From Streptomyces sp. 378 (GTDB lineage: Bacteria > Actinomycetota > Actinomycetes > Streptomycetales > Streptomycetaceae), in NCBI RefSeq assembly GCF_030124145.1, contig NZ_JASKMS010000045.1:1-47655 (forward strand): 47,655 nucleotides of DNA, written 5' to 3'. Positions 1 through 7,643 of this stretch are shown here, in pieces (within the stretch, counting starts at the first letter, position 1; every line of letters starts with the position of its first letter). The notes beneath the pieces are model-generated. The model was not told the DNA's origin, did no database searches, and was given only the letters and a program-made list of their open reading frames with translations. A program made the translations under genes and the position numbers.

Positions 1-113
1 GTGTCACCCAGCCCTGCGAGCCGGATGCTGCACACCACGGTCACGGCTGTGGCCACAAGGAAGACTCCCACGCTCCATGTCAACGGCCACAGATCGGTCA
101 GCAGGGTGAGCAC
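1..113 (-). CDS. N-terminal part of a cation (Na+/Ca2+) antiporter-like membrane protein (partial)
   Basis: The minus strand from a GTG at 113 stays open to the window edge and encodes a hydrophobic start (VLTLLTDLWP, then VGVFLVATAVTVV, then RLAGLGD). This resembles the first transmembrane helix and following loop of YrbG-like sodium/calcium exchanger proteins, where the GLGD-type motif follows helix 1. Only about 37 residues are visible, so the family call is tentative. It runs in the same direction as the stress genes upstream, with a 236-bp gap from the GlsB-type gene. Confidence 0.4.
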   Translation of the reverse strand, partial: MLTLLTDLWPLTWSVGVFLVATAVTVVCSIRLAGLGD

Positions 114-349
114 GGCAGCCCTTCGTCGTTGCGGTCGCGGAAGGTGGTGAGCGTTCTCTTACCGGGTGGCTCCCGCTTCACACTGGCGTACCCAGGGTTG
201 CCGCTCACCCGCAGCGAACGGTCGGCCGCCCGGGCGCAGGGGACCGCTGACCGGCCCGCCGGCGGTAGCGAGCCATGGTGCGAAGTTGGGTGTGCGAGAG
301 CCGCCCGGGAACTACCGGGCGGCCCGAAGGAGACGCTGGTGGGCTGTGG

Positions 350-610
350 TCAGCGGCCTTTGAGGCGTTCGACGGCGGCGACGCCGCCTGCGGCGAGCGC
401 GATCTGGATGGCCAGTTCGATCCAGTCGATGCCGCCGGTGTCGGCTACGCCCAAGCCAGCGGCGATGGCGGTGCCGATCAGGGCGGCGACGATACCGACG
501 GCGATGGTCCACAAGATGCCGGTGTGCTGGCGGCCGGGCAGGGCAAGCCGGCCCAGCACGCCGATGATGGCGCCGATGATGATGGCGGTGATGATGCCGG
601 AGATCTCCAT
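350..610 (-). CDS. GlsB/YeaQ/YmgE-type stress membrane protein
   Basis: An 86-residue membrane protein. It begins MEISGIITAI and has three hydrophobic segments (about residues 3-20, 30-50 and 58-75) with the Gly-rich first helix IIGAIIGVLGR typical of the transglycosylase-associated/GlsB family. Members are small envelope proteins tied to general stress; the biochemical role is not settled. The ATG at 610 is preferred over an upstream in-frame start because AAGGGA lies just before it. It follows the TerB-like and Spo0M-like genes on the same strand, which suggests a stress cluster. Confidence 0.8.
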   Translation of the reverse strand: MEISGIITAIIIGAIIGVLGRLALPGRQHTGILWTIAVGIVAALIGTAIAAGLGVADTGGIDWIELAIQIALAAGGVAAVERLKGR

Positions 611-697
611 GCCGTCCCTTCCTCGAAGTCCTTCGCTACTCTGGTGCCCGCCCGCCGTGTGCTCACGCACCGTGCACGTGGCCGGCGCGGTGTACGG

Positions 698-1153
698 CTA
701 CAGGTCGAATTCGTGGGGCGGTAGGTCGAGGGTGAAGCACGCCTCGCGGACTACGGCCTGTTCGGTCTTGTCGAAGTCGCCGTCGGCGCCGCCGATGACG
801 ATGCCGATCTGGATGACGGCGCGGGCCTCGGCGGGCTTCTTCTTGGCCTTGGCGATCTCTTGAAGCACGCTGACCTTGCCGAAGGCGAAGTCGGCCGTCA
901 GCTTGGCCAGGTTGTCCTCGAAGCGTCGGCGCAGGTCGTCGGCGTCGAAGTTCTGCAGCACCTCGTTGGTGGCGATCAGCTGTGCCACGCGTTGGCGTTC
1001 GGCGGGGTCGATGGTGCCGTCGGCGGCGGCCACAAGGGCGCACATCGCCATGGAGGCGTCGCGGAAGGCGCCGGATGTGAGGTCGTTCTTCTTCGCCATC
1101 AGCTGGGTCTGCATCGTCGATGCGGATTCCCGGATGCGGTCCCACAGGGCCAC
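698..1153 (-). CDS. TerB-like tellurite-resistance/stress protein
   Basis: A 151-residue soluble, mostly helical protein. Recognisable TerB features are the ALVAAADGTIDPAER segment (about residues 40-54) and a second acidic repeat IGGADGDFDKTEQ (about 120-133). In this family these are two pseudo-repeats of helices around acidic, metal-binding residues. The GTG at 1153 is chosen because GGAG sits 8 nt upstream; a longer overlapping frame reads back through the Spo0M gene and is not credible. TerB proteins take part in tellurite and general stress responses, often with TerD proteins, but no TerD gene is visible here. Same strand as the Spo0M-like gene. Confidence 0.8.
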   Translation of the reverse strand: MALWDRIRESASTMQTQLMAKKNDLTSGAFRDASMAMCALVAAADGTIDPAERQRVAQLIATNEVLQNFDADDLRRRFEDNLAKLTADFAFGKVSVLQEIAKAKKKPAEARAVIQIGIVIGGADGDFDKTEQAVVREACFTLDLPPHEFDL

Positions 1154-1241
1154 GGTCAGCTCCTTCGTTGTGCGGTGTCCGGACCCGGGGGGCTGCTCGG
1201 CCCGGACCCGTGCGTGGTGTAGGCGTGGTGAGTGGTGGGGG

Positions 1242-2240
1242 TCAGCCTTCGTCGTCCTCGTCGTCGCCTTCGAAGAAGTCGCCGACCTCGTCGACGACTT
1301 CGGCGGCGACGAAGCCGCCGGCCACGCCGACGGCGAGTCCGGCCGCGCCCGCGGCGACGGCGGTGCCCATGCCAGGCCCGGAGCGGTGACCGCCATGGTG
1401 ATCATCGTGGTGGCCGTGGGAGTAGGGGGTGTCTGCGTGCCCGTAGGGGGCGGGGACGCTGTGGTGGCCGTGGCTGGCGACCATCTGGCGGATCCAGGCG
1501 TCGACGACGGTGTTCCAGTCGCGCTGGTCGGCGCCGTCGTGGCTGACGACATGCCGGTTGACGACGTCGTGGCCGCCGGCGAAGAACCCGCCGGGCTTGT
1601 CGGCCTCCAGGACGACTTCCATGCCGCCGGGGTTGGCCAGAAAGGTGACCTCCAGCTCCCGCATGGCGTGTGCGTACTGCGGTGCGGGGGCGAGTTCGAT
1701 CTCCTGGTAGAACGGCAGCTGCTGGCCGGTGCCGCGGATGTGCCCGTACTCCAGGTCGGTCGTCTTGAAACCGAAGCCCAGCTGGCCCAGGGCTTCGAGG
1801 ACCGCCTCCTGCACGGGCAGCGGGGCGACGGTGAGCGGGTCAAGGTCGCCCTTGTCCTTCGCGCCGGCCACCGACAGTTCGGTGCGCACGCCGAGCACGA
1901 TGCCCAGCGCCTGCCCGTACAGCTCCGTGATCGGCGTCTCCCACGGCAGCGCCACCGTGAACGGAACACTGCGCTGCTCGTCTTCCATCAGGCGGAAGCC
2001 GCCGGCGACGGTGAACCGGCCGAACGCGGCCACGCCCTCGGCTTCACCGCTCTCCTGCTCGGCCTCCACCCGGGCCACCAGCTCCAGGGTGATCTGCTCG
2101 ATGTCGAAGTCGGCGCTGCCGCCCTTCAGACGCACCTGGCCCGTCAGGCTGCCGCCAGGCAGGACTGCGCCTGAGTCAAGGACCGTGTCCACGGTGGGGC
2201 CGCCCACGCCGAGCGCGCCGAGCAACTTCTTGAACACCAT
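1242..2240 (-). CDS. spo0M: Spo0M-like sporulation-control protein with His-rich tail
   Basis: A 332-residue protein. Its N-terminal about 240 residues match the arrestin-like Spo0M family (MVFKKLLGALGVGGPTVDT start, VLPGGSLTGQVRLKGG, and VPFTVALPWETPIT). Spo0M proteins affect sporulation or cell division control in Bacillus and are widespread in Streptomyces. The start at 2240 has AAGGAG upstream. After about residue 255 there is a segment rich in His and Gly (HGHH, SHGHHDDHHGGH), then an Ala/Gly/Val-rich stretch that could insert in a membrane, and an acidic end (EGDDEDDEG). The family call is firm; the tail's function is unknown. Confidence 0.85.
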   Translation of the reverse strand: MVFKKLLGALGVGGPTVDTVLDSGAVLPGGSLTGQVRLKGGSADFDIEQITLELVARVEAEQESGEAEGVAAFGRFTVAGGFRLMEDEQRSVPFTVALPWETPITELYGQALGIVLGVRTELSVAGAKDKGDLDPLTVAPLPVQEAVLEALGQLGFGFKTTDLEYGHIRGTGQQLPFYQEIELAPAPQYAHAMRELEVTFLANPGGMEVVLEADKPGGFFAGGHDVVNRHVVSHDGADQRDWNTVVDAWIRQMVASHGHHSVPAPYGHADTPYSHGHHDDHHGGHRSGPGMGTAVAAGAAGLAVGVAGGFVAAEVVDEVGDFFEGDDEDDEG

Positions 2241-2277
2241 CGCGGCGTTCACTCCTTCATGTGCTAGATCTGCGGGA

Positions 2278-2321
2278 CGCGGTGCCACGGGCTTCTCAAC
2301 TCAAGGGCCCTCGGCACCGCG
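2278..2321. terminator. Inverted repeat downstream of the 72-aa gene
   Basis: CGCGGTGCC (2278-2286) pairs perfectly with GGCACCGCG (2313-2321). The 26-nt intervening part includes GGGC and GGGCCC tracts that can pair further. It lies between the stop of the 72-aa gene and the start of the Spo0M-like gene, both minus-strand, so it is either an intercistronic terminator or an attenuator. There is no U-tract, which is common in Streptomyces. Confidence 0.45.
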
Positions 2322-2338
2322 CCGCCTGAGAATGGTGA

Positions 2339-2557
2339 CTACTTCGCCGCATCCAGCGCGGCCAGCGCCTGAGCCCAGCGGACGTACTTCAGCTCGGCGA
2401 GCCCGCCGACGGTGGTGACGCCGAACGCCTCCTTCAGCAGCTCGCCATCACGGTCGGACACCCCCTTCAGCGCCGCGACGGGGGCGGCGAGAATCTCGTT
2501 CAGCGGCTTGTCCGCCCACGCCTTGTCCAGCACCTTGTCCAGATCGATCGAAGCCAC
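2339..2557 (-). CDS. Small conserved protein, helix-hairpin-helix-like
   Basis: A 72-residue protein starting at GTG 2557, with GGAGGG just upstream. Residues about 30-62 (AALKGVSDRDGELL..AFGVTTVGGLAEL) follow the pattern of a helix-hairpin-helix or SAM-like fold, in which a GV/GI turn precedes a TVGGLA helix. Such small proteins occur next to stress genes in Streptomyces, but I know of no defined function. It is the first visible gene of the minus-strand stress group. A longer reading of this frame (to 2755) has no ribosome binding site and low-quality sequence. Confidence 0.7.
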   Translation of the reverse strand: MASIDLDKVLDKAWADKPLNEILAAPVAALKGVSDRDGELLKEAFGVTTVGGLAELKYVRWAQALAALDAAK

Positions 2558-2942
2558 GTAAGCCCTCCCAGGCCGATAACGGGTTAAACCAGGGGTTCGC
2601 GGCCCCGCCGGGCCGCGCAGTCGCCGCCTGAAGCGACAACACCGGTGTCGTGCCGACGAGGAGCCACCTGAGCAGGACCGGCCGGCCGGGCACGGCGCGG
2701 TGGATTGCGGCGGCGCCGGTCGCCCGCGAGGGCCGGTCGACCGCTCATCATTCACCGCTCACCGCCTCCCGGCTGGCATGTGTGCACCCAGGGTCGGCCG
2801 GGAATAACCCAACCGTCCCTCGCGTTTTCTACACGACTGTAGAAGCATAGGGCCGGACCGGCGGGTCGCGGCACGTTCCCCGGCCACCGGAGCGTTAAAA
2901 GTCCGGAAACACACCGCGACCAGCCGCCTCAAAGGAGTTTCA
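2558..2942. other. Intergenic region between divergent genes
   Basis: No convincing gene. It separates the minus-strand stress genes from the plus-strand CNNM operon and should hold both promoters. It contains the TTCTACA/TGTAGAA palindrome listed separately. Short frames here lack coding character. Confidence 0.5.
2827..2844. promoter_or_regulatory. 18-bp palindrome, possible BlaI/MecI-type operator
   Basis: A perfect dyad TTCTACA-CGAC-TGTAGAA in an AT-rich patch of otherwise GC-rich intergenic DNA. BlaI/MecI/CopY winged-helix repressors bind sites built on TACA/TGTA half-sites, which this contains. It lies 270 bp upstream of the 72-aa gene and about 290 bp upstream of the CNNM genes. No BlaI gene is in the window, so the binding protein is inferred from the motif only. 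Confidence 0.4.
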
Positions 2943-3110
2943 CCGGTCCTTTACCGTGGGGTGAGGGAGACTTCCCCTCCCGCCGAAAGACGTTCCGTCC
3001 CCGCGCTCGGGGGCGGGTGAGTGATGAAGGAGCAGCAGACCCGCAATGGGTGAACCTCCCAGTACGAGCCGTGCCATACCCCGCCCGACGAGCTGCGAAC
3101 GGGGGGTGGC
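2943..3110 (+). ncRNA. Candidate Mg2+-sensing leader (M-box-like) upstream of CNNM genes
   Basis: The leader contains blocks that resemble, in order, conserved parts of the M-box (ykoK) riboswitch: GGGGTGAGG, GCCGAAAGACG, CAATGGGTGAACC, GTGCCATACC and GAGCTGCGA. In the canonical RNA these correspond to GGTGAGGCTCC, GTCGAAAGACG, CCAATGGGTAAAC, TGCCATAC and AGCTCTACGA. The middle two blocks, normally adjacent, are separated here by a GC-rich hairpin (CCCCGCGCTCGGGGGCGGG). The downstream genes are CorC/CNNM-type Mg2+-linked proteins. The motif match comes from memory, and no structural model was computed. Confidence 0.4.
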
Positions 3111-3113
3111 GCG

Positions 3114-4442
3114 GTGACCGAGTTGCTGCTGCTCCTGCTCGCTTTGGCGCTGACGCTCGCGTGCGCGGTGTTCGTCGCGGCCGAGTTCTCCCTGACCACG
3201 GTCGAGCGCGCCGACCTCGAGCGCGCCGCCGAGGCTGGTGAGCGTGGCGCCGACAGCGCCCTGAAGGCGGTCAGGCGGCTGACCTTCCAGCTCTCCGGTG
3301 CCCAGCTGGGCATCACGGTGACTTCGCTGGTGATCGGCATGCTGGCCGAGCCGTCCCTGGCCACGCTGCTGCGCGGCCCGCTGACCGCGATCGGCCTGGG
3401 TGCCGCGGCCTCCACCGTCGCCACCGTCCTCGGCGTCGCTGTGTCCACGGTGGTGCTGATGGTGGTGGGTGAGCTGGTGCCGAAGAACTGGGCGATCTCC
3501 CGGCCGCTGGCCGTGGCCAAGGTCGTCGCCACCCCGCAGCGCGGCTTCACCGCCGTCTTCGGGCCCTTCATCGAGCACCTGAACAACACCGCCAACCGGT
3601 TCGTGCGCCGCTTCGGCCTGGAGCCGGCCGAGGAACTCGCCCACGCCCGCAGCCCGGAGGAGCTGGTGGCCCTCGCCCGGCACTCGGCCGCCCAGGGCGC
3701 GCTGGAGAAGGACTCCGCCGAGCTGTTCGTGCGCACCTTGCACCTGGGGGAGCTGACGGCCGAGAACGTCATGACCCCGCGGGTGGACGTCAAAGCCCTG
3801 GAAGCCCACTCCAGCGCCGCGGACGCGGTCAACCTCACCCACGCCACCGGTCTGTCCCGCTTCCCCGTCTACCGCGACAGCCTGGACGAGATCATCGGCA
3901 CCCTCCACATCCGTGACGTCCTCGCCCTGGACGAGGACAAGCGCGACGGCACGCAAGTCACCGACCTGACCACGCCGCCGCTGCTGGTGCCCGACAGCCT
4001 GCCCGTCGACACACTCCTGGGCCGGCTGCGCGCGGAGCGCACCATGGCCGTGGTCATCGACGAGTACGGCGGCACCGCCGGCGTGGCCACCGTCGAGGAC
4101 ATCATCGAAGAGGTCGTCGGCGAGGTCCGCGACGAGCACGACCCTGACGAGGCCCCCGACCTGCTTCCCAGGCCCGCCGAAGACGGCCGCCGGGTCTGGG
4201 AAGCCGACGGAAGCATCCGCACCGACGAGCTCGCCGAGATCGGCCTGAACGCCGAGAACGGCCCGTACGAAACCCTCGCCGGCCTGACCGCCACCCTCCT
4301 CGGACGCATCCCTGAACCCGGAGACACCGTGCACTTCGACGGATGGGACATCACCGTCCTCGACGTCGACCACCACCGCGCCGACCGCCTCATCCTCACC
4401 GCCCCCGCAGCGGACCGCGCCGGACAGGAGATCACCCGATGA
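3114..4442 (+). CDS. CNNM/CorC (HlyC family) membrane protein with CBS domains, first copy
   Basis: A 442-residue inner-membrane protein. Residues about 1-185 form the DUF21/CNNM transmembrane domain (LLLLALALTL.., AEFSLTTVERADL, GAQLGITVTSLVIGM, GELVPKNWA). Residues about 205-335 form a tandem CBS pair (ENVMTPRVDV, SRFPVYRDSLDEIIGTLHIRD, VVIDEYGGTAGVATVEDIIEEVVGE). Residues about 345-440 form the CorC_HlyC C-terminal domain. Relatives act in Mg2+ (or Co2+) efflux or homeostasis, with CBS domains binding Mg-ATP. GTG start at 3114 after a G-rich ribosome binding site; its stop overlaps the next start (ATGA), so the pair is translationally coupled. Confidence 0.9.
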   Translation: MTELLLLLLALALTLACAVFVAAEFSLTTVERADLERAAEAGERGADSALKAVRRLTFQLSGAQLGITVTSLVIGMLAEPSLATLLRGPLTAIGLGAAASTVATVLGVAVSTVVLMVVGELVPKNWAISRPLAVAKVVATPQRGFTAVFGPFIEHLNNTANRFVRRFGLEPAEELAHARSPEELVALARHSAAQGALEKDSAELFVRTLHLGELTAENVMTPRVDVKALEAHSSAADAVNLTHATGLSRFPVYRDSLDEIIGTLHIRDVLALDEDKRDGTQVTDLTTPPLLVPDSLPVDTLLGRLRAERTMAVVIDEYGGTAGVATVEDIIEEVVGEVRDEHDPDEAPDLLPRPAEDGRRVWEADGSIRTDELAEIGLNAENGPYETLAGLTATLLGRIPEPGDTVHFDGWDITVLDVDHHRADRLILTAPAADRAGQEITR

Positions 4443-5455
4443 CCACCATCCAGCTACTCATCGGCGCCCTGACCCTCGTGACCAACGCCTTCTTCGTCGG
4501 CGCCGAATTCGCCCTGATCTCGGTACGCCGCAGCCAGATAGAACCCAAGGCCCAGGCCGGCAACAGGCGCGCCCGGAACACGCTGTGGGGGATCGAACAC
4601 CTGTCGGCGATGATGGCCACCGCCCAGCTCGGCATCACCGTCTCCTCCCTCGTCCTCGGCGCGGTCGCCGAGCCGGCTATCGCCCACCTGCTGGAGCCGC
4701 CGTTCCACGCCATCGGCGTACCCGAGGGACTCATCCACCCCATTGCCTTCGTCATCGCACTGACCCTGGCGACGTACCTGCACATGCTCTTCGGCGAGAT
4801 GATCCCCAAGAACATCGCCCTGGCCGCCCCCGCACCCACCGCGCTGCTGCTCGGCCCGCCGCTGGTCGCGCTCACCCGCGCGCTCAAGCCCGTCATCTTC
4901 GGCATCAACGCCTTCGCCAACACCCTGCTGCGCCTGCTGAAGGTCGAACCCAAGGACGAGGTCTCCGCCGTCTTCACCGACGACGAACTCGCCCGCCTCG
5001 TCACCGACTCCAGCCAGGCCGGCCTGCTCGACCCTGCCGACGGTGAACGGCTGCGCGACGCCCTGGAGCTCGGCACCCGCCCGGTCGGCGAGGTCCTGGT
5101 ACCGCTGGCAAAGATGAGCACGGTCGATCACCGCGTCTCCCCAGCCCAGCTGGAGAAGGCGGCCACAGGTGCCGGCTACTCCCGGATGCCCGTGGTGGGC
5201 CCCGGCGGCACGATCATGGGCTACCTGCACATCAAGGACGCCATCGGCGTACCCGAACGGCACAAGCCCTTCCCCCGAACCGCCCTGCACCCCATCACCC
5301 GCGTGCAGATCGACACCCCGCTCGACGACGCCCTCACCGCGATGCGAGCAGGCGGCACGCACCTCGCCGCCGTCACCGGCGACAAGGGCACCGTCATCGG
5401 CTTCGTCACCATGGAAGACGTCCTGTCCGAACTAGTCGGTCCGACCGCCGCGTGA
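4439..5455 (+). CDS. CNNM/CorC-type membrane protein, second copy (shorter)
   Basis: A 338-residue paralogue of the preceding protein. It has the DUF21 domain (about 1-185; AEFALISVRRSQIEPKAQ, AQLGITVSSLVLGAVAEP, GEMIPKNIALAAP) followed by a CBS pair (about 215-335). It ends after VIGFVTMEDVLSEL and lacks the CorC_HlyC C-terminal domain of its partner. Such unequal CNNM pairs are common in actinobacteria and may work as heteromers. The start at 4439 overlaps the upstream stop by 4 bp. The CBS linker shows the SRMPVVGPGGTIMGYLHIKD motif. Confidence 0.9.
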   Translation: MTTIQLLIGALTLVTNAFFVGAEFALISVRRSQIEPKAQAGNRRARNTLWGIEHLSAMMATAQLGITVSSLVLGAVAEPAIAHLLEPPFHAIGVPEGLIHPIAFVIALTLATYLHMLFGEMIPKNIALAAPAPTALLLGPPLVALTRALKPVIFGINAFANTLLRLLKVEPKDEVSAVFTDDELARLVTDSSQAGLLDPADGERLRDALELGTRPVGEVLVPLAKMSTVDHRVSPAQLEKAATGAGYSRMPVVGPGGTIMGYLHIKDAIGVPERHKPFPRTALHPITRVQIDTPLDDALTAMRAGGTHLAAVTGDKGTVIGFVTMEDVLSELVGPTAA

Positions 5456-5546
5456 TCGAACCGGCACCGGTCATCAATCAGCGCCCCCTGACCAGGGCGT
5501 CCAACTCGGAGCCCTCGGCGGTCTATTCCACCAGGGCTCGCTCGAT

Positions 5547-5744
5547 GTGGACGAACCCGCTGTTCCGTCAGTGCCGGTCTCCGGTGCCGTCAGCCGCCGA
5601 AGATGGTCTGGCCGCACGCTTGTCGTCGCGATCGGCGACGACGACCCGAACCCGGTCTCGCTGTGGGTCGGCCCGTTCACGGCCGATAAACCGGTCGTCA
5701 CCAACTGGCACAGCTCCGCCGCGGACGCGGTGCCCTTCTCCTGA
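5547..5744 (+). CDS. Possible small hypothetical protein or gene remnant
   Basis: A 65-codon frame. Its second half has high third-position GC and protein-like composition (VVAIGDDDPNPVSLWVGPFTADKPV). No ribosome binding site is evident, and the first 20 codons look random, so it may be the tail of a decayed gene. No family recognised. The rest of 5456-5832 contains only the terminator hairpin. Confidence 0.25.
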   Translation: MDEPAVPSVPVSGAVSRRRWSGRTLVVAIGDDDPNPVSLWVGPFTADKPVVTNWHSSAADAVPFS

Positions 5745-5761
5745 GGACCGCGAGCACGCCA

Positions 5762-5796
5762 GTGGGCCGGCCGGACTTCCCGGCCGGCCGGCCCAC
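5762..5796. terminator. Bidirectional terminator hairpin
   Basis: GTGGGCCGGCCGG (5762-5774) pairs with CCGGCCGGCCCAC (5784-5796), a perfect 13-bp stem with a 9-nt loop. It sits between convergent transcription from the CNNM operon side and the minus-strand XRE gene that ends at 5833. Confidence 0.7.
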
Positions 5797-5832
5797 GGCT
5801 TGCGGCGCCGACGTGCCCGGTGACGGCTACGG

Positions 5833-7389
5833 CTACGGCTGCTGCTTCTCCCACTCGGTGCTGCCGGGCAGGTAGCCATAGAGGGGACGGCCCGTCATGG
5901 AAGCGGTGCGGAAAGGTTTTCCGCCGTCCTTGATCTCTATCGTTCCCTGGCGGCCGCCGCTGCTCCACTCCAGCACCAGGTACCACTTCACATCGCGGCT
6001 GCTGGTGTGGGCGGTGATGTACAGCACCTCCGGGTCGGACTGGCTGACGCTGTAGGGAAAGCCGCGCTGGCCCCCCTTCGGCCGCACGGTGGGCCGTGGC
6101 GAATCGAAGTCCAGCCCGAACTCCCTGGGTTCGATCCCTCCGCCGCAGCCCACCCCCATCACGAACGCGTTCCAGTCCAAGGGCGCGCCCGAGCCGACCA
6201 CGCGGACATGCAGCGATGTGATGACGACGGCCTTGTCCCCGGTGCCCTGGACGGTCAGCGACACACGATGCCTGCCCGAGGAGACGGCGCCGGCGTCGCT
6301 CGCCCATTTCGCGGCGTCCTGCAGCGTCGACGGTGGCAGGGGGACCTGAGAGGGTGGCCGGTCGACCAGGTAGTGCGTCCCGCAGTAGTCCTCCCAGTCG
6401 TGGGCTCGCGCGCTCACCGTCAGCGGCACGGAGTCATCGTCCGGGGCGGCGTCCGGTGCGCGGTCCGGGGCCGCGGCGGCACCGCCACCCGTCGTCGCCG
6501 ACGACGCCGACGGATTCGCGCTCGGCGACTTCGAGGCGGGCGACCGGCTCGGCCGCGCGGAGGGGGACGTGGGCGGGGACGCCACCTCGCGCGGTTCCCA
6601 GGAATCGGTGGCCTGGGTCGCGGCCCGCGGTCGGCCGCCCGGGGACGCGCCGGCGTCGATGGTTTCCAGAACCGCCGTCGTCAGGGCGACCACGGCGAGG
6701 GTGCTGGCGGCGACCATGACCCGCCGCTTCCGGAAGAAGGAGCGGCGCGGTACCGCATACCGCCCTGGCACCCCCACCTCCGCCGACGACTCCGCCCCGG
6801 TTCCGGTCAGGTCCCCGGTCCCCGATACGGGCCCGGGCACGTCCGCCGTCCCCGGCTCCGACGCATCGGCGGCCCCGGACTCCGGCAGGACTTCAACCCT
6901 CGACCCCGGGGCAACTCCCGCCCCGGACACCGGCACGGCGCCGTCCCCGGTCCCCGGCACCACAGCCGCCGCAGACCCGGGCAGGACGGCCGGCTCGGAG
7001 TCGGCCCCGGCTCCCGCTCCGGATCCCGCTCTCGCTCCCGATGCACCCTCCGGCTCGGAGCGGGGTTCCGCCACGCGGTCCCGGCCCGCGGACGCCGGCG
7101 CCCCTTCCGCCCTGTCCGCCCCGGCTCGCCGGGAGCGCTCCCGTGCCGCGTCGGCCATGACCCACCGACGGTGCAGTTCAACCACTTCCTGCGGGGTCGC
7201 CTTGCACACCCGCGCGAAGCGCGAGAGCGACGCGTAGTCGGCAGGCACCCCCTCCCCCTTGCAGTAGCGGTGCAGCGTCGACGTGCTCATGTGCGCCCGC
7301 TTGGCCAGAGCTTCGTAGCTGAGCCCGGAACGCTGCTTCAACTCGCGTAGAAGCGCCGCGAAATCAGCTGTCTCCTCAGCCGCCCCCAC
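5833..7389 (-). CDS. XRE-type regulator with transmembrane anchor and exported C-terminal domain
   Basis: A 518-residue protein. Residues about 8-65 form an XRE helix-turn-helix (LLRELKQRSGLSYEALAKRAHMSTSTLHRYCKG). Residues about 80-215 are a low-complexity Gly/Ala/Ser/Pro region. Basic residues and one hydrophobic helix (about 220-242, VMVAASTLAVVALTTAVLE) follow, then a Ser/Pro/Thr linker and a predicted extracellular domain (about 330-518, with two Cys, DYCGTHYL and GVGCGGGI). The design suggests a one-component membrane regulator that senses something outside and binds DNA inside. GTG start at 7389, with GGAGGA upstream. No ligand or target is known. Confidence 0.75.
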   Translation of the reverse strand: MGAAEETADFAALLRELKQRSGLSYEALAKRAHMSTSTLHRYCKGEGVPADYASLSRFARVCKATPQEVVELHRRWVMADAARERSRRAGADRAEGAPASAGRDRVAEPRSEPEGASGARAGSGAGAGADSEPAVLPGSAAAVVPGTGDGAVPVSGAGVAPGSRVEVLPESGAADASEPGTADVPGPVSGTGDLTGTGAESSAEVGVPGRYAVPRRSFFRKRRVMVAASTLAVVALTTAVLETIDAGASPGGRPRAATQATDSWEPREVASPPTSPSARPSRSPASKSPSANPSASSATTGGGAAAAPDRAPDAAPDDDSVPLTVSARAHDWEDYCGTHYLVDRPPSQVPLPPSTLQDAAKWASDAGAVSSGRHRVSLTVQGTGDKAVVITSLHVRVVGSGAPLDWNAFVMGVGCGGGIEPREFGLDFDSPRPTVRPKGGQRGFPYSVSQSDPEVLYITAHTSSRDVKWYLVLEWSSGGRQGTIEIKDGGKPFRTASMTGRPLYGYLPGSTEWEKQQP

Positions 7390-7411
7390 CGGTCCTCCGT
7401 CTCATTCGACA

Positions 7412-7425
7412 TCCCACGCATGGGA
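7412..7425. promoter_or_regulatory. Small palindrome ahead of the XRE gene
   Basis: TCCCA-CGCA-TGGGA lies 22 bp upstream of the XRE gene start, inside the probable 5' leader or promoter. It could be an autoregulatory operator; this is positional inference only. The rest of 7390-7643 shows no gene. Confidence 0.25.
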
Positions 7426-7643
7426 CATTCCCCCTGTTCAGAGCCAATGCCGCCATCCCAGCGTTCCAAAAGGTCCGGTTGGAATGGCGACTGGGACGGA
7501 GCGTGGCACAGGCTTGGGTCATCCAAGCACGCCGCCCGGCTCAAGGGCGGTGATGCGGATCGCAACCTCCCTTTTCGGCCGCGAATCTGACTGGCCGGCA
7601 ACCATCAATCGGATCCTGAATCTCAGAAGAAAGCAGTTCACCC

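Noticed and set aside
698..1969. 423-codon minus frame running through the Spo0M region into the TerB-like gene
   Set aside because: Only the last 151 codons are protein-like. The upstream part is Ser/Thr/Pro-rich shadow sequence, and a ribosome binding site marks the GTG at 1153.
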